From Caballeronia calidae (GTDB lineage: Bacteria; Pseudomonadota; Gammaproteobacteria; Burkholderiales; Burkholderiaceae), in the NCBI RefSeq assembly GCF_900044055.2, contig NZ_FCOX02000003.1:272576-336575 (forward strand): a stretch of DNA of 64,000 bases, given 5' to 3'. Below, in pieces: positions 9,901 to 20,423 of the stretch. The position numbers and the translations under genes were made by a program. How positions within the stretch are numbered: the stretch's first letter is position 1; each line of letters opens with the position of its first letter. Under the pieces are notes generated by a model. That model did no database searches and was not told where the DNA came from. It saw nothing but the letters and a program-made list of their open reading frames with translations.

Positions 9901-10620
9901 TTCCCGCGCGGCGCGGCGGCGGGCGAATGCCTGCATCGCATGTTCGAGCTTGCCGATTTCACGGAGCCGTCCGGATGGGCCGCTGCCGTCGAGCGCGCGC
10001 TGCACGAGCATCCGACGCCCGCACCCGAGGCGCTCGCGCCCCGTCTTCGTCCGATGATGCTGCGTCTGCTCGCCGATACCGTCGGTGCCGAAATCGCGCC
10101 CGGCATGCAGCTTCGCGATATCGCCATGACGCGCCGCATGAACGAACTGGAGTTCCTGTTCCCGGCGGAAGCGCTCGATTTCACCGCGTTGCGGCGTGTG
10201 CTTGCCGCACACGGCTTTCCCGACGTCGCGCTCGAGAGCGGCGCGTTGCGCGGATTCATCAAGGGATTCATCGACATGATCGTCGAGCACGACGGCCGCT
10301 ACTGGATCATCGACTGGAAGTCGAATCATCTCGGCGACACGGTTTCCGACTACGCCGCCGAGCCGCTTGCCGTGGCGATGTCGGAGCACGCGTATCACCT
10401 CCAGGCGCTCATCTACGTGGTCGCGCTGCATCGCTATTTGCGCTCGCGCTTGCCCGGTTACGCGTACGACACGTATATCGGCGGCTATCTGTATCTCTTC
10501 GTGCGCGGCGTGCGCCCCGACTGGCGCGACGGCGAAGCGGCAAGCGGCGTGCATCGCGGGCGGCCGTCGCTGGAACTGGTCGAAGCGCTCGATCGGCTGA
10601 TGGCGGGAGGCGCGGCATGA
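6916..10620 (+). CDS. recB: Exodeoxyribonuclease V subunit beta, RecB helicase-nuclease
   Basis: A 1234-residue RecB. The SF1A helicase begins with Walker A ASAGTGKT at residues 31-38, followed by VVTFTKAATAELHERI. Walker B is seen as LIDEFQDTDPLQY, and motif VI as RLVYVALTRA. The C-terminal nuclease domain keeps its metal-binding residues: Asp1120 in GFIDMI, then Asp1133 and Lys1135 in DWKSNHLG. RecB is the 3'-5' motor and the only nuclease of RecBCD. It overlaps recC by 4 nt and recD by 4 nt. All catalytic motifs look intact. Confidence 0.97.
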   Translation: MTNLTTSVDNIDVQELDVFNCALDGVNQIEASAGTGKTWNICALYVRLLLEKRLSVEQILVVTFTKAATAELHERIRSRLAGVAHAIENGDAAGDPFIEQLFETTLADIDADEAAKRLRIAVSTFDQAAIHTIHAFCQRALQEAPFAAAMPFAFEMEADDSALRFELAADFWRERVEPVAARTPSFASWLVAKGAGPASLDAQLARRLKKPLAALRFGDTDAAQAADMQALFDEACALWNAERDAIAKLLFDAEAILNKTTHKRTIIDAAIDAWSAYFAEADCHAPPPEKALKLTATALAKGTKAKNTPPAHAFFDQADALAASAAAAEASQRAMWLDIVREWLDHAPGELAARKRARRVVSFDDLLSNLHHALVKHAWLAEALRARYPAALIDEFQDTDPLQYAIFNRVFAPHGPLFLVGDPKQAIYSFRAADLHTYLAARDGASARYTLAVNQRSTPPIIEACNRVFEANPSAFILDGLDYQPVRAGTRKRGPFIDNTPAAAYSDIADFCVWMLPHGESALAKSSAQREAAEACAAEIARLLRGAQRGEVTIGKEPLTAGDIAVLVQTHRQGSIVKRVLAAWGIGSVELAQASVFGSLDAEQIERVLAAIDTPGDLRRLRAALATDWFGLDAAALWRLEHADAADPHGEPIDSTSWVERFSRYRTIWHERGFAVMWRTLARELSIATRLVARPDGERRLTNVNHLAELLQARSAEQPGIAPTLRWLAAQREQQGGGEEAQLRLESDRNLVQIVTVHKSKGLEYAVVFCPFLNDGSARDASKSGLPDAREYHDDAGVAVLHYGIEGEEDDHVSAAIAREQAAERARLVYVALTRAVFRCYVVAGFYLSNRSTKESRRSVLNWLVAGKGRAFDAFCDEPPEEADIVAAWHALAAQANGAIGVEPLPVIEGREPLAAQASNEHDIAARTNQRILRDRWRMASFSSLIAAGARDEANQAHPAEARPDHDELAAQNDDTRAEAAARDESPLAHDDILAFPRGAAAGECLHRMFELADFTEPSGWAAAVERALHEHPTPAPEALAPRLRPMMLRLLADTVGAEIAPGMQLRDIAMTRRMNELEFLFPAEALDFTALRRVLAAHGFPDVALESGALRGFIKGFIDMIVEHDGRYWIIDWKSNHLGDTVSDYAAEPLAVAMSEHAYHLQALIYVVALHRYLRSRLPGYAYDTYIGGYLYLFVRGVRPDWRDGEAASGVHRGRPSLELVEALDRLMAGGAA

Positions 10621-12665
10621 GTACGCCCGATACGCTGGATCGCACGCGCGACGTGCCCGCGCCCGCGGACGAAAGCGCGGCGCTCGCGGAAGGTTTCGCG
10701 CGGCGCATGAGCGCGCTCGCGGCGCGCCTCGGCGCGGACGAGCGCGGTGTGCTGTGGGCGGAGCGCGCGTCGCTCGCGATGAGCCGCGCGACCGCGCAAG
10801 GCCATGTGTGCCTGCCGCTCGCGGCGCTCGCGCGCCGTCATGGCGAGCGCTTTCACGAGGCGCGTGACGCGCTGCTTGCGAGCGGCGTCGCGTGTCTCGT
10901 GCGGGGCGATGCGCGCGCGGACGCCGCCGATCTGCTGCCGCTCGTCATCGATGAAGACGGGCGGCTCTATCTCGCGCGCTATTTCGACTACGAGCGGCGG
11001 CTCGCGCGGGCGCTCGTCGAGCGCTCCCGCGATGCGCGCATGGCGGTCGCACCGCAGGACATCGCGCGGCAGGCCGAGCGCATCGCGCGCTATTTCGGCC
11101 CGCCAGCCGACGGCGACATCGACTGGCAGCGCGTCGCCGCATTCGTCGCGCTGGCCGGACGGCTGACGATCGTGAGCGGCGGGCCGGGCACGGGCAAGAC
11201 GACGACCGTCGTCGGCGTGCTCGCGTGCCTGCTCGACGCCGATCCGGACACGCGCATCGCGCTCGCCGCGCCCACCGGCAAGGCCGCGCAGCGCATGCAG
11301 GAGGCGCTCATCGAACGCGCGGACAAGCTGCCGCCCGCGCTCGCGCAACGGTTGCCGCGCACGTCGTTCACCTTGCAGCGGCTGCTGGGTACGCAGGCGG
11401 ACGGGCGCTTCCGGCATCATCGCGACAACCCCTTGCCGTACGACGTGATCGTCGTCGACGAAGCGTCGATGATCGACGTCGCGCTCGCCGCGCATCTGCT
11501 CGAAGCTATCGCGCCGTCGAGCCGTCTCGTGATGCTCGGCGACAAGGATCAGCTTTCGGCGGTCGAAGCGGGCGCGGTGTTCGCGGAACTGAGCGCGGCG
11601 CCGTCGTTCAGCACGGCGGGCGTCGGGCGCATCGCGGCGGCGCTTTCGCTCGACGCGAAACGGCTCGAAGCGGCGTTGCCGCGTGCCGACGCGACGCCGC
11701 CCCGTGCGCAAGCGCGCGAGACGAAGCCGCGCCCGGCGAGCGAACCGCAGCTCGGTTTGTTCGATGCCCCGCCCGCCGACGATTCCGAAGGCTACGGCGA
11801 GCTTTTCGACACGCTGCCCGAAGACTGGAGCGACGCGCCTTCGAAGCACGAGCCCGCGCTCACGGATTGCGTCGTCTGGCTGCAGAAGAACTATCGTTTC
11901 GGGCTCGATTCGGACATCGGGCGTTTGTCGATCGCGATCCGCGACGGCGACGAACAAGCCGCGCTCGAAGCGCTCGATCCATCCGGCGAGCGCGCGGCCG
12001 TGCTCTTCGACGATGGCGACGCCGCGCTTGCCGAGCGCACGCTCGCGCGTCTCGCCAAAGGCTTTGCGCCGTATGCGCAGGCACTGTCCGCGGTGCTCCA
12101 AGGCGAGGAAGAGGATCACGCGCAACTCTTCGACGCGCTCAATCGCTTCCGCGTGCTCTGCGCGACGCGCAAGGGACCGCGCGGCGTCGATGAAGTGAAT
12201 GCGCGCATCGCCGCGAAGGTGCGCGAGCAGGCGGGCATCGCGCTCGCGCTCGGCGCGCAGTGGTTCCCGGGGCGGCCGGTGATCGTCACGCGCAACGACT
12301 ATGCGCTCGGGCTCTTCAACGGCGATATCGGCATCGCGCTGCCGGGCGCGGGCGGCCTCTTGCGCGTCGCGTTCCGCATGGCCGATGGCTCGCTGCGCTA
12401 CGTGTCGCCCGCCGCGCTGCCGCCGCACGACACCGCGTTCGCGCTGACCGTGCACAAGTCGCAGGGCTCGGAGTTCGAGCACGCGGCGCTGGTGCTGCCC
12501 GGCGCGTTCGTGCGCGTGCTCTCGCGCGAACTCGTCTACACGGCGATCACGCGGGCGAAGCGCAGGGTCGAAGTGATCGGTTCGGCGGCGATTTTCGCGC
12601 AGGCCGTCAGGGAGCCGACGCGGCGCGATTCCGGGCTCGCCGCGAGAATGCGCCGTCTGGCATGA
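10617..12665 (+). CDS. recD: Exodeoxyribonuclease V subunit alpha, RecD helicase
   Basis: A 682-residue RecD, an SF1B 5'-3' helicase and the second motor of RecBCD. Walker A GGPGTGKT is at residues 188-195 and Walker B is VVDEASMID. The C-terminal motifs are TVHKSQGSEF and YTAITRAKRRVEVIG. It is longer than E. coli RecD (608 aa). Part of the excess is an Ala/Pro/Asp-rich linker at about residues 350-420 that contains the phrase PQLGLFD. The start ATG overlaps the recB stop (ATGA). The operon order is C-B-D with no intervening ptrA. Confidence 0.96.
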   Translation: MSTPDTLDRTRDVPAPADESAALAEGFARRMSALAARLGADERGVLWAERASLAMSRATAQGHVCLPLAALARRHGERFHEARDALLASGVACLVRGDARADAADLLPLVIDEDGRLYLARYFDYERRLARALVERSRDARMAVAPQDIARQAERIARYFGPPADGDIDWQRVAAFVALAGRLTIVSGGPGTGKTTTVVGVLACLLDADPDTRIALAAPTGKAAQRMQEALIERADKLPPALAQRLPRTSFTLQRLLGTQADGRFRHHRDNPLPYDVIVVDEASMIDVALAAHLLEAIAPSSRLVMLGDKDQLSAVEAGAVFAELSAAPSFSTAGVGRIAAALSLDAKRLEAALPRADATPPRAQARETKPRPASEPQLGLFDAPPADDSEGYGELFDTLPEDWSDAPSKHEPALTDCVVWLQKNYRFGLDSDIGRLSIAIRDGDEQAALEALDPSGERAAVLFDDGDAALAERTLARLAKGFAPYAQALSAVLQGEEEDHAQLFDALNRFRVLCATRKGPRGVDEVNARIAAKVREQAGIALALGAQWFPGRPVIVTRNDYALGLFNGDIGIALPGAGGLLRVAFRMADGSLRYVSPAALPPHDTAFALTVHKSQGSEFEHAALVLPGAFVRVLSRELVYTAITRAKRRVEVIGSAAIFAQAVREPTRRDSGLAARMRRLA

Positions 12666-12703
12666 ACCGGGCTTGCGCAGTCAAATAAAGAAGGAGACGA
12701 CCG

Positions 12704-13117
12704 ATGACGATAACCGATAGCCTCGCCGTGCCGCCGAACGAAATCGAGCTGACGGCCGTTCGCGCGCAAGGCGCGGGCGGTCAGAACGTCAACAAGGTGT
12801 CGAGCGCGATCCATCTGCGCTTCGACATCCGCGCGTCGTCGCTGCCGGAGCACATCAAGGCGCGCCTGCTCGCGCTGGCGGACAGCCGCGTCACGCGCGA
12901 AGGCGTGATCGTCATCAAGGCGCAGGAGCATCGCACGCAGGACATGAACCGCGCCGCCGCGCTCGCGCGGCTCGACGAGCTGATCCACAGCGTCTCCGTG
13001 ACGCGGCGCAAGCGCATCGCGACGAAGCCGACGCGCGCGTCGCAGTTGCGCCGTGTCGAAGGCAAGGTGAAACGCGGCGCCATCAAGGCGGGAAGAGGGC
13101 CGGTGCGCGGCGAATAG
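12704..13117 (+). CDS. arfB: Alternative ribosome-rescue factor ArfB (peptidyl-tRNA hydrolase)
   Basis: A 137-residue protein with the GGQ motif in GAGGQNVNKVSSAIHLRF (GGQ at residues 25-27) and a basic C-terminal tail rich in Lys/Arg, the two hallmarks of ArfB/YaeJ. Family members release peptides from ribosomes stalled at mRNA 3' ends: the tail senses an empty mRNA channel and GGQ hydrolyses the peptidyl-tRNA. The length matches E. coli YaeJ (140 aa), and no stop-codon-recognition domain is present. AAGGAG precedes the ATG by 8 nt. It follows recD by 38 bp and may be cotranscribed with it. Confidence 0.93.
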   Translation: MTITDSLAVPPNEIELTAVRAQGAGGQNVNKVSSAIHLRFDIRASSLPEHIKARLLALADSRVTREGVIVIKAQEHRTQDMNRAAALARLDELIHSVSVTRRKRIATKPTRASQLRRVEGKVKRGAIKAGRGPVRGE

Positions 13118-13147
13118 CCGTTCGTCGAAACCGGACTGTGAGAAGCG

Positions 13148-13675
13148 TCAGCCTTTCTGCCACTTCGGCGGCACGTCGACGCGCGGACCGAAGAAATACG
13201 ACTTCAGCACGTCGCGCCCGATCACGCGGCCGAGTTCGGCGAACGCGCAGTAGTTGCCGATCATCAGGAAAAGAAGGATCTGGATGGCCCAGAATTGCGG
13301 CCAGTTGCTGTGCGTGAGCAGTTCATGCTGCGCCGCGGCCACGTTGTGCGTCTCTTTCCAGAACTCGGACAGACGTTCGAGATAGTGAAGAATGCCGGCC
13401 ACGATCGTGTAGATGAGTGTTTTCCATCCCGCATTCCAGATGAGCGGACGATCCGGATAGCGATTGATGAACGGCAGCATGTTGGCGATCAGCACGGCCT
13501 TGCCCAAAATCAGCGACGAGACGATCACCGAGACCGAAGTCGGCAGCGAGATGCCGGTGCCTTTCACCATCAGCGCGCGAATGATGACCACGGCATGCAG
13601 CAGGATGAAGAAGAAAACGGTGGGCGGCACCATCTTCATCAACTCGTGCTTGAGCTTGGCGAACGAAACTCCCAT
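13148..13675 (-). CDS. Four-TM membrane protein, unknown function
   Basis: A 175-residue protein with four hydrophobic segments: VPPTVFFFILLHAVVIIRAL, a Val/Ile-rich segment ending GKAVLIANML, WKTLIYTIVAGILHYLE, and WPQFWAIQILLFLMIGNY. The C-terminus is polar and probably cytoplasmic. GGGAG lies 5 nt before ATG 13675, which favours this start over one 23 codons upstream. It is convergent with arfB. It resembles conserved uncharacterised proteobacterial membrane proteins, but I cannot name a function. Confidence 0.7.
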   Translation of the reverse strand: MGVSFAKLKHELMKMVPPTVFFFILLHAVVIIRALMVKGTGISLPTSVSVIVSSLILGKAVLIANMLPFINRYPDRPLIWNAGWKTLIYTIVAGILHYLERLSEFWKETHNVAAAQHELLTHSNWPQFWAIQILLFLMIGNYCAFAELGRVIGRDVLKSYFFGPRVDVPPKWQKG

Positions 13676-13792
13676 ATCGACTCCCGGCGCAAAAACGCGA
13701 AGGATGACGCGGCCTCGCGAGACGCGCAACGCGCATCCAAACAATTTAACGAATGCGCGCGGCGCCGGCGGTCTTGTCGCAGGAAGTCTAGT

Positions 13793-14725
13793 TTACGGCG
13801 CGAGCTTGCGCCGTCCGAAGAAGGGCACGCGTTTCACCGCGCCCGTCGCGAGCGCCGTGCCCGCGAGCACGATCGCGCAGCCCGTCACCATTGCGGGCGA
13901 TACGTGTTCGCCCAGAAAGAGCGCGCCCCACAGGATGCCGAAGAGCGGGATGACGAAGGTCACGGTCATCGCGCGCGCCGGGCCGGCAACCGCGACCAGA
14001 TGGAAATAGATGAAGTACGCAATGCCTGTGCAGGCGATGCCGAGCGCGAGCACCGCGCCCCACGCGTGCGCCGAAACGGGCGCGGCGGGCCACGTGAGGA
14101 AGGCGATCGGCGCGAGCGTCAGCGTCGCGCCGATCATGCTGCCGGCGGCGTTGGTCATCGCGTCGACGTCCATCAGATACTTCTTCGCGAAATTGCCCGC
14201 GACGCCGTAGAGCGCCGACGCCGCGAGCGCCGCGGCCGCCGCGAGCAGGCCTTGCACGGGCAGCGCGGCGTCGTGTCCCGCGTGATCCGGCGCGATCTGG
14301 TTCCACACGAGCACGAGCACGCCCGCGAAGCCGATCGCCATGCCGATCGTGCGCGTGGCCGTCAGGCGATCGCGCAGCCACAAATAGGCGACGAGCGCGC
14401 CGAAGAGCGGCGTCGTCGCGTTGATGACGGACGTTGCGCCGGCCGAAAGCGTCAGCTCGGCGTAGGCGAACAGGCAGAACGGCGCGGCCGAATTCAGGAT
14501 ACCGACGACGAGCAGTTGCGGCCAGCGCGCGCGCAGCGTCGCGGCGGTGGCGGCGAGCGAGCGGCGCGCGAGCAGCATCGCGACGAGAAACACGGCGCCG
14601 ATGCCCACGCGCAAGGCCATCAGCGGCGCGACGCCGAACTCGGCGACGCCTACGCGGATGAAGAGAAACGACGCGCCCCACAGGGCGGCGAGCACGATCA
14701 GTTGCAGCAGGTTGGCGGGCGACAT
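13793..14725 (-). CDS. EamA/DMT-family transporter
   Basis: A 310-residue, ten-helix protein made of two EamA repeats. The first begins LIVLAALWGASFLFIRVGV and includes SVINATTPLFGALVAYLWL. The second ends with VTFVIPLFGILWGALFLGE. These are the typical half-repeat signatures of drug/metabolite exporters of amino acids or related metabolites. The substrate cannot be read from the sequence. Start ATG 14725 is chosen because it places the first helix at the N-terminus. The basic tail RVPFFGRRKLAP is presumably cytoplasmic. It lies downstream of the lactate permease on the same strand. Confidence 0.88.
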   Translation of the reverse strand: MSPANLLQLIVLAALWGASFLFIRVGVAEFGVAPLMALRVGIGAVFLVAMLLARRSLAATAATLRARWPQLLVVGILNSAAPFCLFAYAELTLSAGATSVINATTPLFGALVAYLWLRDRLTATRTIGMAIGFAGVLVLVWNQIAPDHAGHDAALPVQGLLAAAAALAASALYGVAGNFAKKYLMDVDAMTNAAGSMIGATLTLAPIAFLTWPAAPVSAHAWGAVLALGIACTGIAYFIYFHLVAVAGPARAMTVTFVIPLFGILWGALFLGEHVSPAMVTGCAIVLAGTALATGAVKRVPFFGRRKLAP

Positions 14726-14847
14726 GGCGAGCGGATTTCGGGATGCTGATGAAAAGTCCGCGCATGTTAGCACCGCGCGCGTATCGAAAATACGCCTGCC
14801 GAACGAAAGCGCAAGAAGCGGGAGAAAGGCGGGAGAAGAGCGGACGA

Positions 14848-16449
14848 TCAATGCGGCGGGATCACCCACGTCAGGACGTTCTGCTGCAGCCACACGAGCA
14901 CGCCGAGCAGGACCGTGAGGAAGATCGAATGCCAGAACGTGCGCGCGAAGACGAGGCCTTCCTTGCCCTTGAGTTCGGTCGTCGCCACGCCGGTCGAGAT
15001 GTTCTGCGGCGAGATCATCTTGCCCATCACGCCGCCGGAGGAATTGGTCGCCGCCATCAGCACCGGGTTGAGGTTGAGCTGGTTCGCGGCGACCACCTGC
15101 AGATTGCCGAAGAGCGCGTTGCCCGATGTATCGCTGCCGGAGAGGAACACCGCCACCCAGCCGAGGAACGCGGAGACGAGCGGGAAGAACGCGCCGACCG
15201 ACGCGACGCCGAGACCGAGCGTGTAGTTCATGCCCGAGTAGTTCATCAGGTACGCGAGGCCGACGATCGTCGCGACCGTCAGAATGGCGATGCGCGTCTG
15301 CACCCACGTATCGACGATTGCGGCGCCATAGTCGCGCGCGGGCAGCTTCACCATGAGCGCGGTGACGATCGACGCGACCAGGATCGCGGTGCCGGTCGCG
15401 AGCGGCTGGAAGTCCCAGATCGCGCCGTAGGGCTGGTTGTACAGCGTGATGTACACGGCCTTGTCGAGGCCCGGCCACGCGACCTTGACGTCGCCGATCA
15501 TGAAGATCTTGAGCACGGTCCACACGATCACGACCACCGATACGACGATCCACGGCAGCCAGCCCTGGCCGCCGGGAATCGCCGAGTGGGTGTCGCCGAG
15601 GCGCTCGACGTTCACCGCGAAGCGCTCGTCCGTGACGGGCTTCCACACGCGCAGGAACGCGATCGTCAGGATCAGCGAGACGAGCGACGAGAGCACGTCG
15701 GTCAGCGCATAGCTGATGAAATTCGACGTCACGAACTGCGTGAGCGCGAAGGCGCCGCCCGACACGAGCAGCACCGGCCAGATGCGCATCATGTTGCGAA
15801 AGCCCGCATAGATGCCGATCACGTAGAACGGCAGGAAAAACGCGAAGAGCGGCAGTTGGCGTCCGACCATTTTGGCGAGGGCGTCGGTCGGCAGGTGCGT
15901 GACGGCGCCGAGCACGGTGATCGGCACGCCGAGCGCGCCGAACGCGACCGGCGCCGTGTTGAAGATCAGCGTGAAGGTGAGCGCTTCCAGCGTCGGGAAG
16001 CCGAGCAGGATCAGAAGCGAGCTCGTGATCGCGATCGGCGTGCCGAAGCCCGAGATGCCTTCCAGCAGCGCGCCGAACGAGAAGCCGATCACGACGAGCA
16101 CGATGCGCCGGTCGTTCGGCAGGTTGTCGACCATCCACAGGCGAAACGCTTCGAAGCGCCCCGAGCGTTGCGCGACGTTGTAGAGCAGGATCGCGGCGAA
16201 CACGATCCACATCACCGGCCACAACGCGAAGACGGCGCCGGCCGCGACGGAATCGAGCGCGAGCCCGACCGGAAAATGCCAGCCCGCCACTGCGATGATC
16301 AGCGCGAGGACCAAGCCTGCGAGCGACGCCTGCCACGCGGGGCGGCGCGCCCAGCCGAGCAGCACGAGCACGAGGACGATCGGCAGCGCGGCGACGATGA
16401 AGGACACGAACAGGGAATGGGCGATCGGCGTGAGCAACTGGTGGAACAT
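14848..16449 (-). CDS. lldP: L-lactate permease
   Basis: A 533-residue polytopic protein of the LctP family, which takes up lactate (and glycolate) with protons at the inner membrane. Signatures include GISGFGTPIAITSSLL, NTAPVAFGALGVPITVLG and, near the C-terminus, FLSGSDTSGNALFGNLQ followed by NSSGGVMGKMISPQNI. AAAGGAG sits 5-6 nt before the ATG. No lactate dehydrogenase gene is adjacent, so the permease stands alone here. Confidence 0.93.
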   Translation of the reverse strand: MFHQLLTPIAHSLFVSFIVAALPIVLVLVLLGWARRPAWQASLAGLVLALIIAVAGWHFPVGLALDSVAAGAVFALWPVMWIVFAAILLYNVAQRSGRFEAFRLWMVDNLPNDRRIVLVVIGFSFGALLEGISGFGTPIAITSSLLILLGFPTLEALTFTLIFNTAPVAFGALGVPITVLGAVTHLPTDALAKMVGRQLPLFAFFLPFYVIGIYAGFRNMMRIWPVLLVSGGAFALTQFVTSNFISYALTDVLSSLVSLILTIAFLRVWKPVTDERFAVNVERLGDTHSAIPGGQGWLPWIVVSVVVIVWTVLKIFMIGDVKVAWPGLDKAVYITLYNQPYGAIWDFQPLATGTAILVASIVTALMVKLPARDYGAAIVDTWVQTRIAILTVATIVGLAYLMNYSGMNYTLGLGVASVGAFFPLVSAFLGWVAVFLSGSDTSGNALFGNLQVVAANQLNLNPVLMAATNSSGGVMGKMISPQNISTGVATTELKGKEGLVFARTFWHSIFLTVLLGVLVWLQQNVLTWVIPPH

Positions 16450-16650
16450 CGCAGCTCCTTTCGGATGTCATGAGCGGGAGCGGCGATGCATGACGCCGCG
16501 GTGCGCGCAGAGTTCGATGTTCGGCAGCCGGCGGCCGCAAACTTAAGCAAACGCATAACGCGCACACTAAGAATAGGGCGCGAACGGCTTGCGTCAAGGC
16601 GCGAATGCCCGTTCATTGCGGGCACGCGCGTAGCGAAGGGATGCGACCCG

Positions 16651-16670
16651 ACGCGACGCGACGCGACGCG
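16651..16670. repeat. ACGCG pentanucleotide repeat, 4 units
   Basis: Four perfect tandem ACGCG units lie between the lldP leader and the small membrane-protein gene. A similar partial unit (GCGACCCG) lies just before. This could be a slippage-prone tract. Confidence 0.8.
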
Positions 16671-16717
16671 CCAGGCGTGGCGCGTCGTCGATGGAGATAG
16701 GGAAAAAGCCGGCTGCT

Positions 16718-16846
16718 TCAGCCTTCGGCGACGGCTCCCGGCGTCGTGTCTTCGCGGCCGGCGGGCGGCGTCTGGCGGAAAACCCACACGGTGAGCAGGC
16801 CGAGCGAGGCGAGCATCCACAGCAGGAAAAACACGAAGGCCATCAT
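16718..16846 (-). CDS. Small membrane protein, 42 aa
   Basis: The frame MMAFVFFLLWMLASLGLLTVW forms one N-terminal transmembrane helix and is followed by a polar tail ending in GAVAEG. A GGGGGA sequence lies about 8 nt before the first ATG, giving a plausible Shine-Dalgarno. The gene sits alone between the lldP upstream region and the Gly/His-rich lipoprotein gene. The second ATG (16843) is an equally possible start. Function unknown. Confidence 0.5.
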   Translation of the reverse strand: MMAFVFFLLWMLASLGLLTVWVFRQTPPAGREDTTPGAVAEG

Positions 16847-17124
16847 GTCCGAATCCCCCGATACGGAAAGTGCGCGGAAGGTCCGCGCGAAGCTCGCAAC
16901 CTGGTTGCCGCTGCGAGCGGTAATGGGGGAAGCATGTAGCCAGAATTGTGCCAATCGTCTGGCGAAATGTGCCGAGGCCTTGTCGGAAAAGGAAAGTGTC
17001 CGGGCGCACAATTGCGTTTCCGCGAACGAAGGGCCGCACAGCGCAGAAAATGTTGCAGCAGTGTTACGCGACCGCGCTTGAAACCCGTTTTTGTCTCCTC
17101 CGATGTAACGCGGCGGCGCCCCTT

Positions 17125-17637
17125 TCAGTGCCCGTGACCGCCTCCGCCATGCCAACCGCCACCGCCGCCTTGCCAGCTGCTGCCGCCGCCGTGCCATCCG
17201 CCGCCGCCATGCCAGTTGCCGCCGTGACCATGCCAGCCGTGTCCCCAGCAGCAGCCGCTGCCGCCCCAGTACCCGAAGCTGAACGAAACCGCCGGATAGC
17301 CATAGCCATAACCGTAATACGGGTAGCCGTAATAAGCCGGGTAAGCGCCGTAGGGCGCGTAATACGGATAAGGATACGGATACGTCTGGTAATAGCTGGT
17401 GTAAGGCGAGCCGACGGCGTATTCGTACTGGGGCGGAAGCGTTGCGGGCGACGTGGCGACGGGCGCGCCACCCGATGCGGGCACCGTGAATTCCCGTTGT
17501 GTGTACGTCGTATCGACGACCGGATAAGGCGGATAGGCCGGATAGCCGTAGGGGTAGTAGCACCCGCTGAGAAGAAGTCCGGCGGCGAGCGCGATGGCGG
17601 CCGTTGCGGGTCCAGGGATACTGCGGGCGGAAATCAT
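17125..17637 (-). CDS. Tyr/Pro- and Gly/His-rich lipoprotein
   Basis: A 170-residue predicted lipoprotein: signal peptide with lipobox LLSGC (Cys26), good Shine-Dalgarno (AGGAG, 8 nt spacing). The mature part falls into two low-complexity halves. Residues about 27-125 are packed with Tyr, Pro and Gly in repeats such as YPYPYPYY and YGYGYGYP. The last 45 are Gly/His/Trp-rich with repeats of the type WHGGGG and end in HGH. The spaced histidines and adjacent cysteines (GGSGCCWGHGWHGHGG) suggest metal binding or surface display, but this is inference. Related short proteins are usually annotated hypothetical. Confidence 0.75.
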   Translation of the reverse strand: MISARSIPGPATAAIALAAGLLLSGCYYPYGYPAYPPYPVVDTTYTQREFTVPASGGAPVATSPATLPPQYEYAVGSPYTSYYQTYPYPYPYYAPYGAYPAYYGYPYYGYGYGYPAVSFSFGYWGGSGCCWGHGWHGHGGNWHGGGGWHGGGSSWQGGGGGWHGGGGHGH

Positions 17638-17808
17638 GATGCTGCTCCTTGCGCTACGGCTGGCCGGACTCTTGGATCGGATGAGGCGAGAGCGGGTCCG
17701 TTAAGAGCAGCTTAGTCGAACGGTGGGACGCATTCACCGTGGGTCATGTGACAAAGCATCGATATCGCGGCTTTATGTTACAAATTTGAAACAGTGGGCG
17801 GGCGGCGC

Positions 17809-17830
17809 GGCGAAGCGCGTCGGCTTCGCC
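17809..17830 (-). terminator. Possible terminator-like hairpin after the glycine-zipper gene
   Basis: GGCGAAGC and GCTTCGCC form a perfect 8-bp stem with a 6-nt loop, 18 bp past the end of the gene at 17848. There is no U tract, so factor-independent termination is doubtful. Confidence 0.35.
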
Positions 17831-17847
17831 GCCCGAAAGCGGGTTCG

Positions 17848-18060
17848 CTACTTGCCGATCTGATTGCCGATGACGCCGCCCACCGCCGCGCCGCCCAGGG
17901 TCGAGAGCGCGCTGCCGCCGATCGCGGCTCCGCCCGCCGCGCCCACGCCGGCGCCGATGGCCGTATCCCGTTGACGCGTGGTCATGTCGCCGCAAGCGGT
18001 CAGTCCTCCCAGGAACGCAACGACCATTGCGGCGGCGCCGATCTGTTTGATGTTTTTCAT
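17848..18060 (-). CDS. Glycine-zipper lipoprotein (OsmB-like)
   Basis: A 70-residue protein with a lipoprotein signal ending in LTAC (Cys23). It is followed by the charged TTRQRDT and then a glycine-zipper segment, IGAGVGAAGGAAIGG and LGGAAVGGVIGNQIG. This is the layout of OsmB and related small outer-membrane lipoproteins. GGAG sits 7-8 nt before the ATG. Glycine zippers usually mediate helix packing in membranes. In E. coli osmB is induced by osmotic stress; whether this one is cannot be told from the sequence. Confidence 0.8.
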   Translation of the reverse strand: MKNIKQIGAAAMVVAFLGGLTACGDMTTRQRDTAIGAGVGAAGGAAIGGSALSTLGGAAVGGVIGNQIGK

Positions 18061-18263
18061 GTCGACTCTCCAATTCGATGATGAGATGAATCGGCTGCGG
18101 TTCGACCGCGGCTGCCAAAGGCGCGGTGCGACCGTTTCGGCGTTGACCAACAGGGGCGCCACGTTTTCGCCGGTTCATTCACATCGTCAGCAGAAAGAGT
18201 GCCTAAATCGTCCGATAAGCGCGCTCCGCCAGCGCCGACAAGGCTTTGCGCCCGATCGGGACG

Positions 18264-18303
18264 AAAAAAACGGCCTGCCGCACGCACCGTGCGACAGGCC
18301 GTT
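18264..18303 (-). terminator. Intrinsic terminator of thiC
   Basis: A long stem (ACGGCCTG and CGCACG arms, one mismatch pair, 3-nt loop) lies 19 bp past the thiC stop. An A run at 18264-18270 reads as a U tract on the minus strand. Confidence 0.88.
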
Positions 18304-18321
18304 GTCAGTCAAAGGCAAGCC

Positions 18322-20295
<1,974 letters not shown>

Positions 20296-20423
20296 TTATA
20301 TCCGGACCCGACGCGGACGAACGTCGTCGAGCTCGGCTGATTCAGGAGCTAAACAGGGAGGAACGAGAGGAAAGGTACGGGTTCTGAGAAGTGGTCGGAT
20401 GCTGCAAACCGTGGAACCCGAAC

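Noticed and set aside
4412..10554. Long minus-strand frames (829 and 1025 residues) opposite recC and recB
   Set aside because: Shadow frames of two well-recognised genes; Arg/Ala/His-rich composition and no motifs.
16481..16500. GCGGCG/CGCCGC palindrome upstream of lldP as an operator
   Set aside because: No match to a known regulator site and no adjacent regulator gene; too GC-rich to be distinctive.
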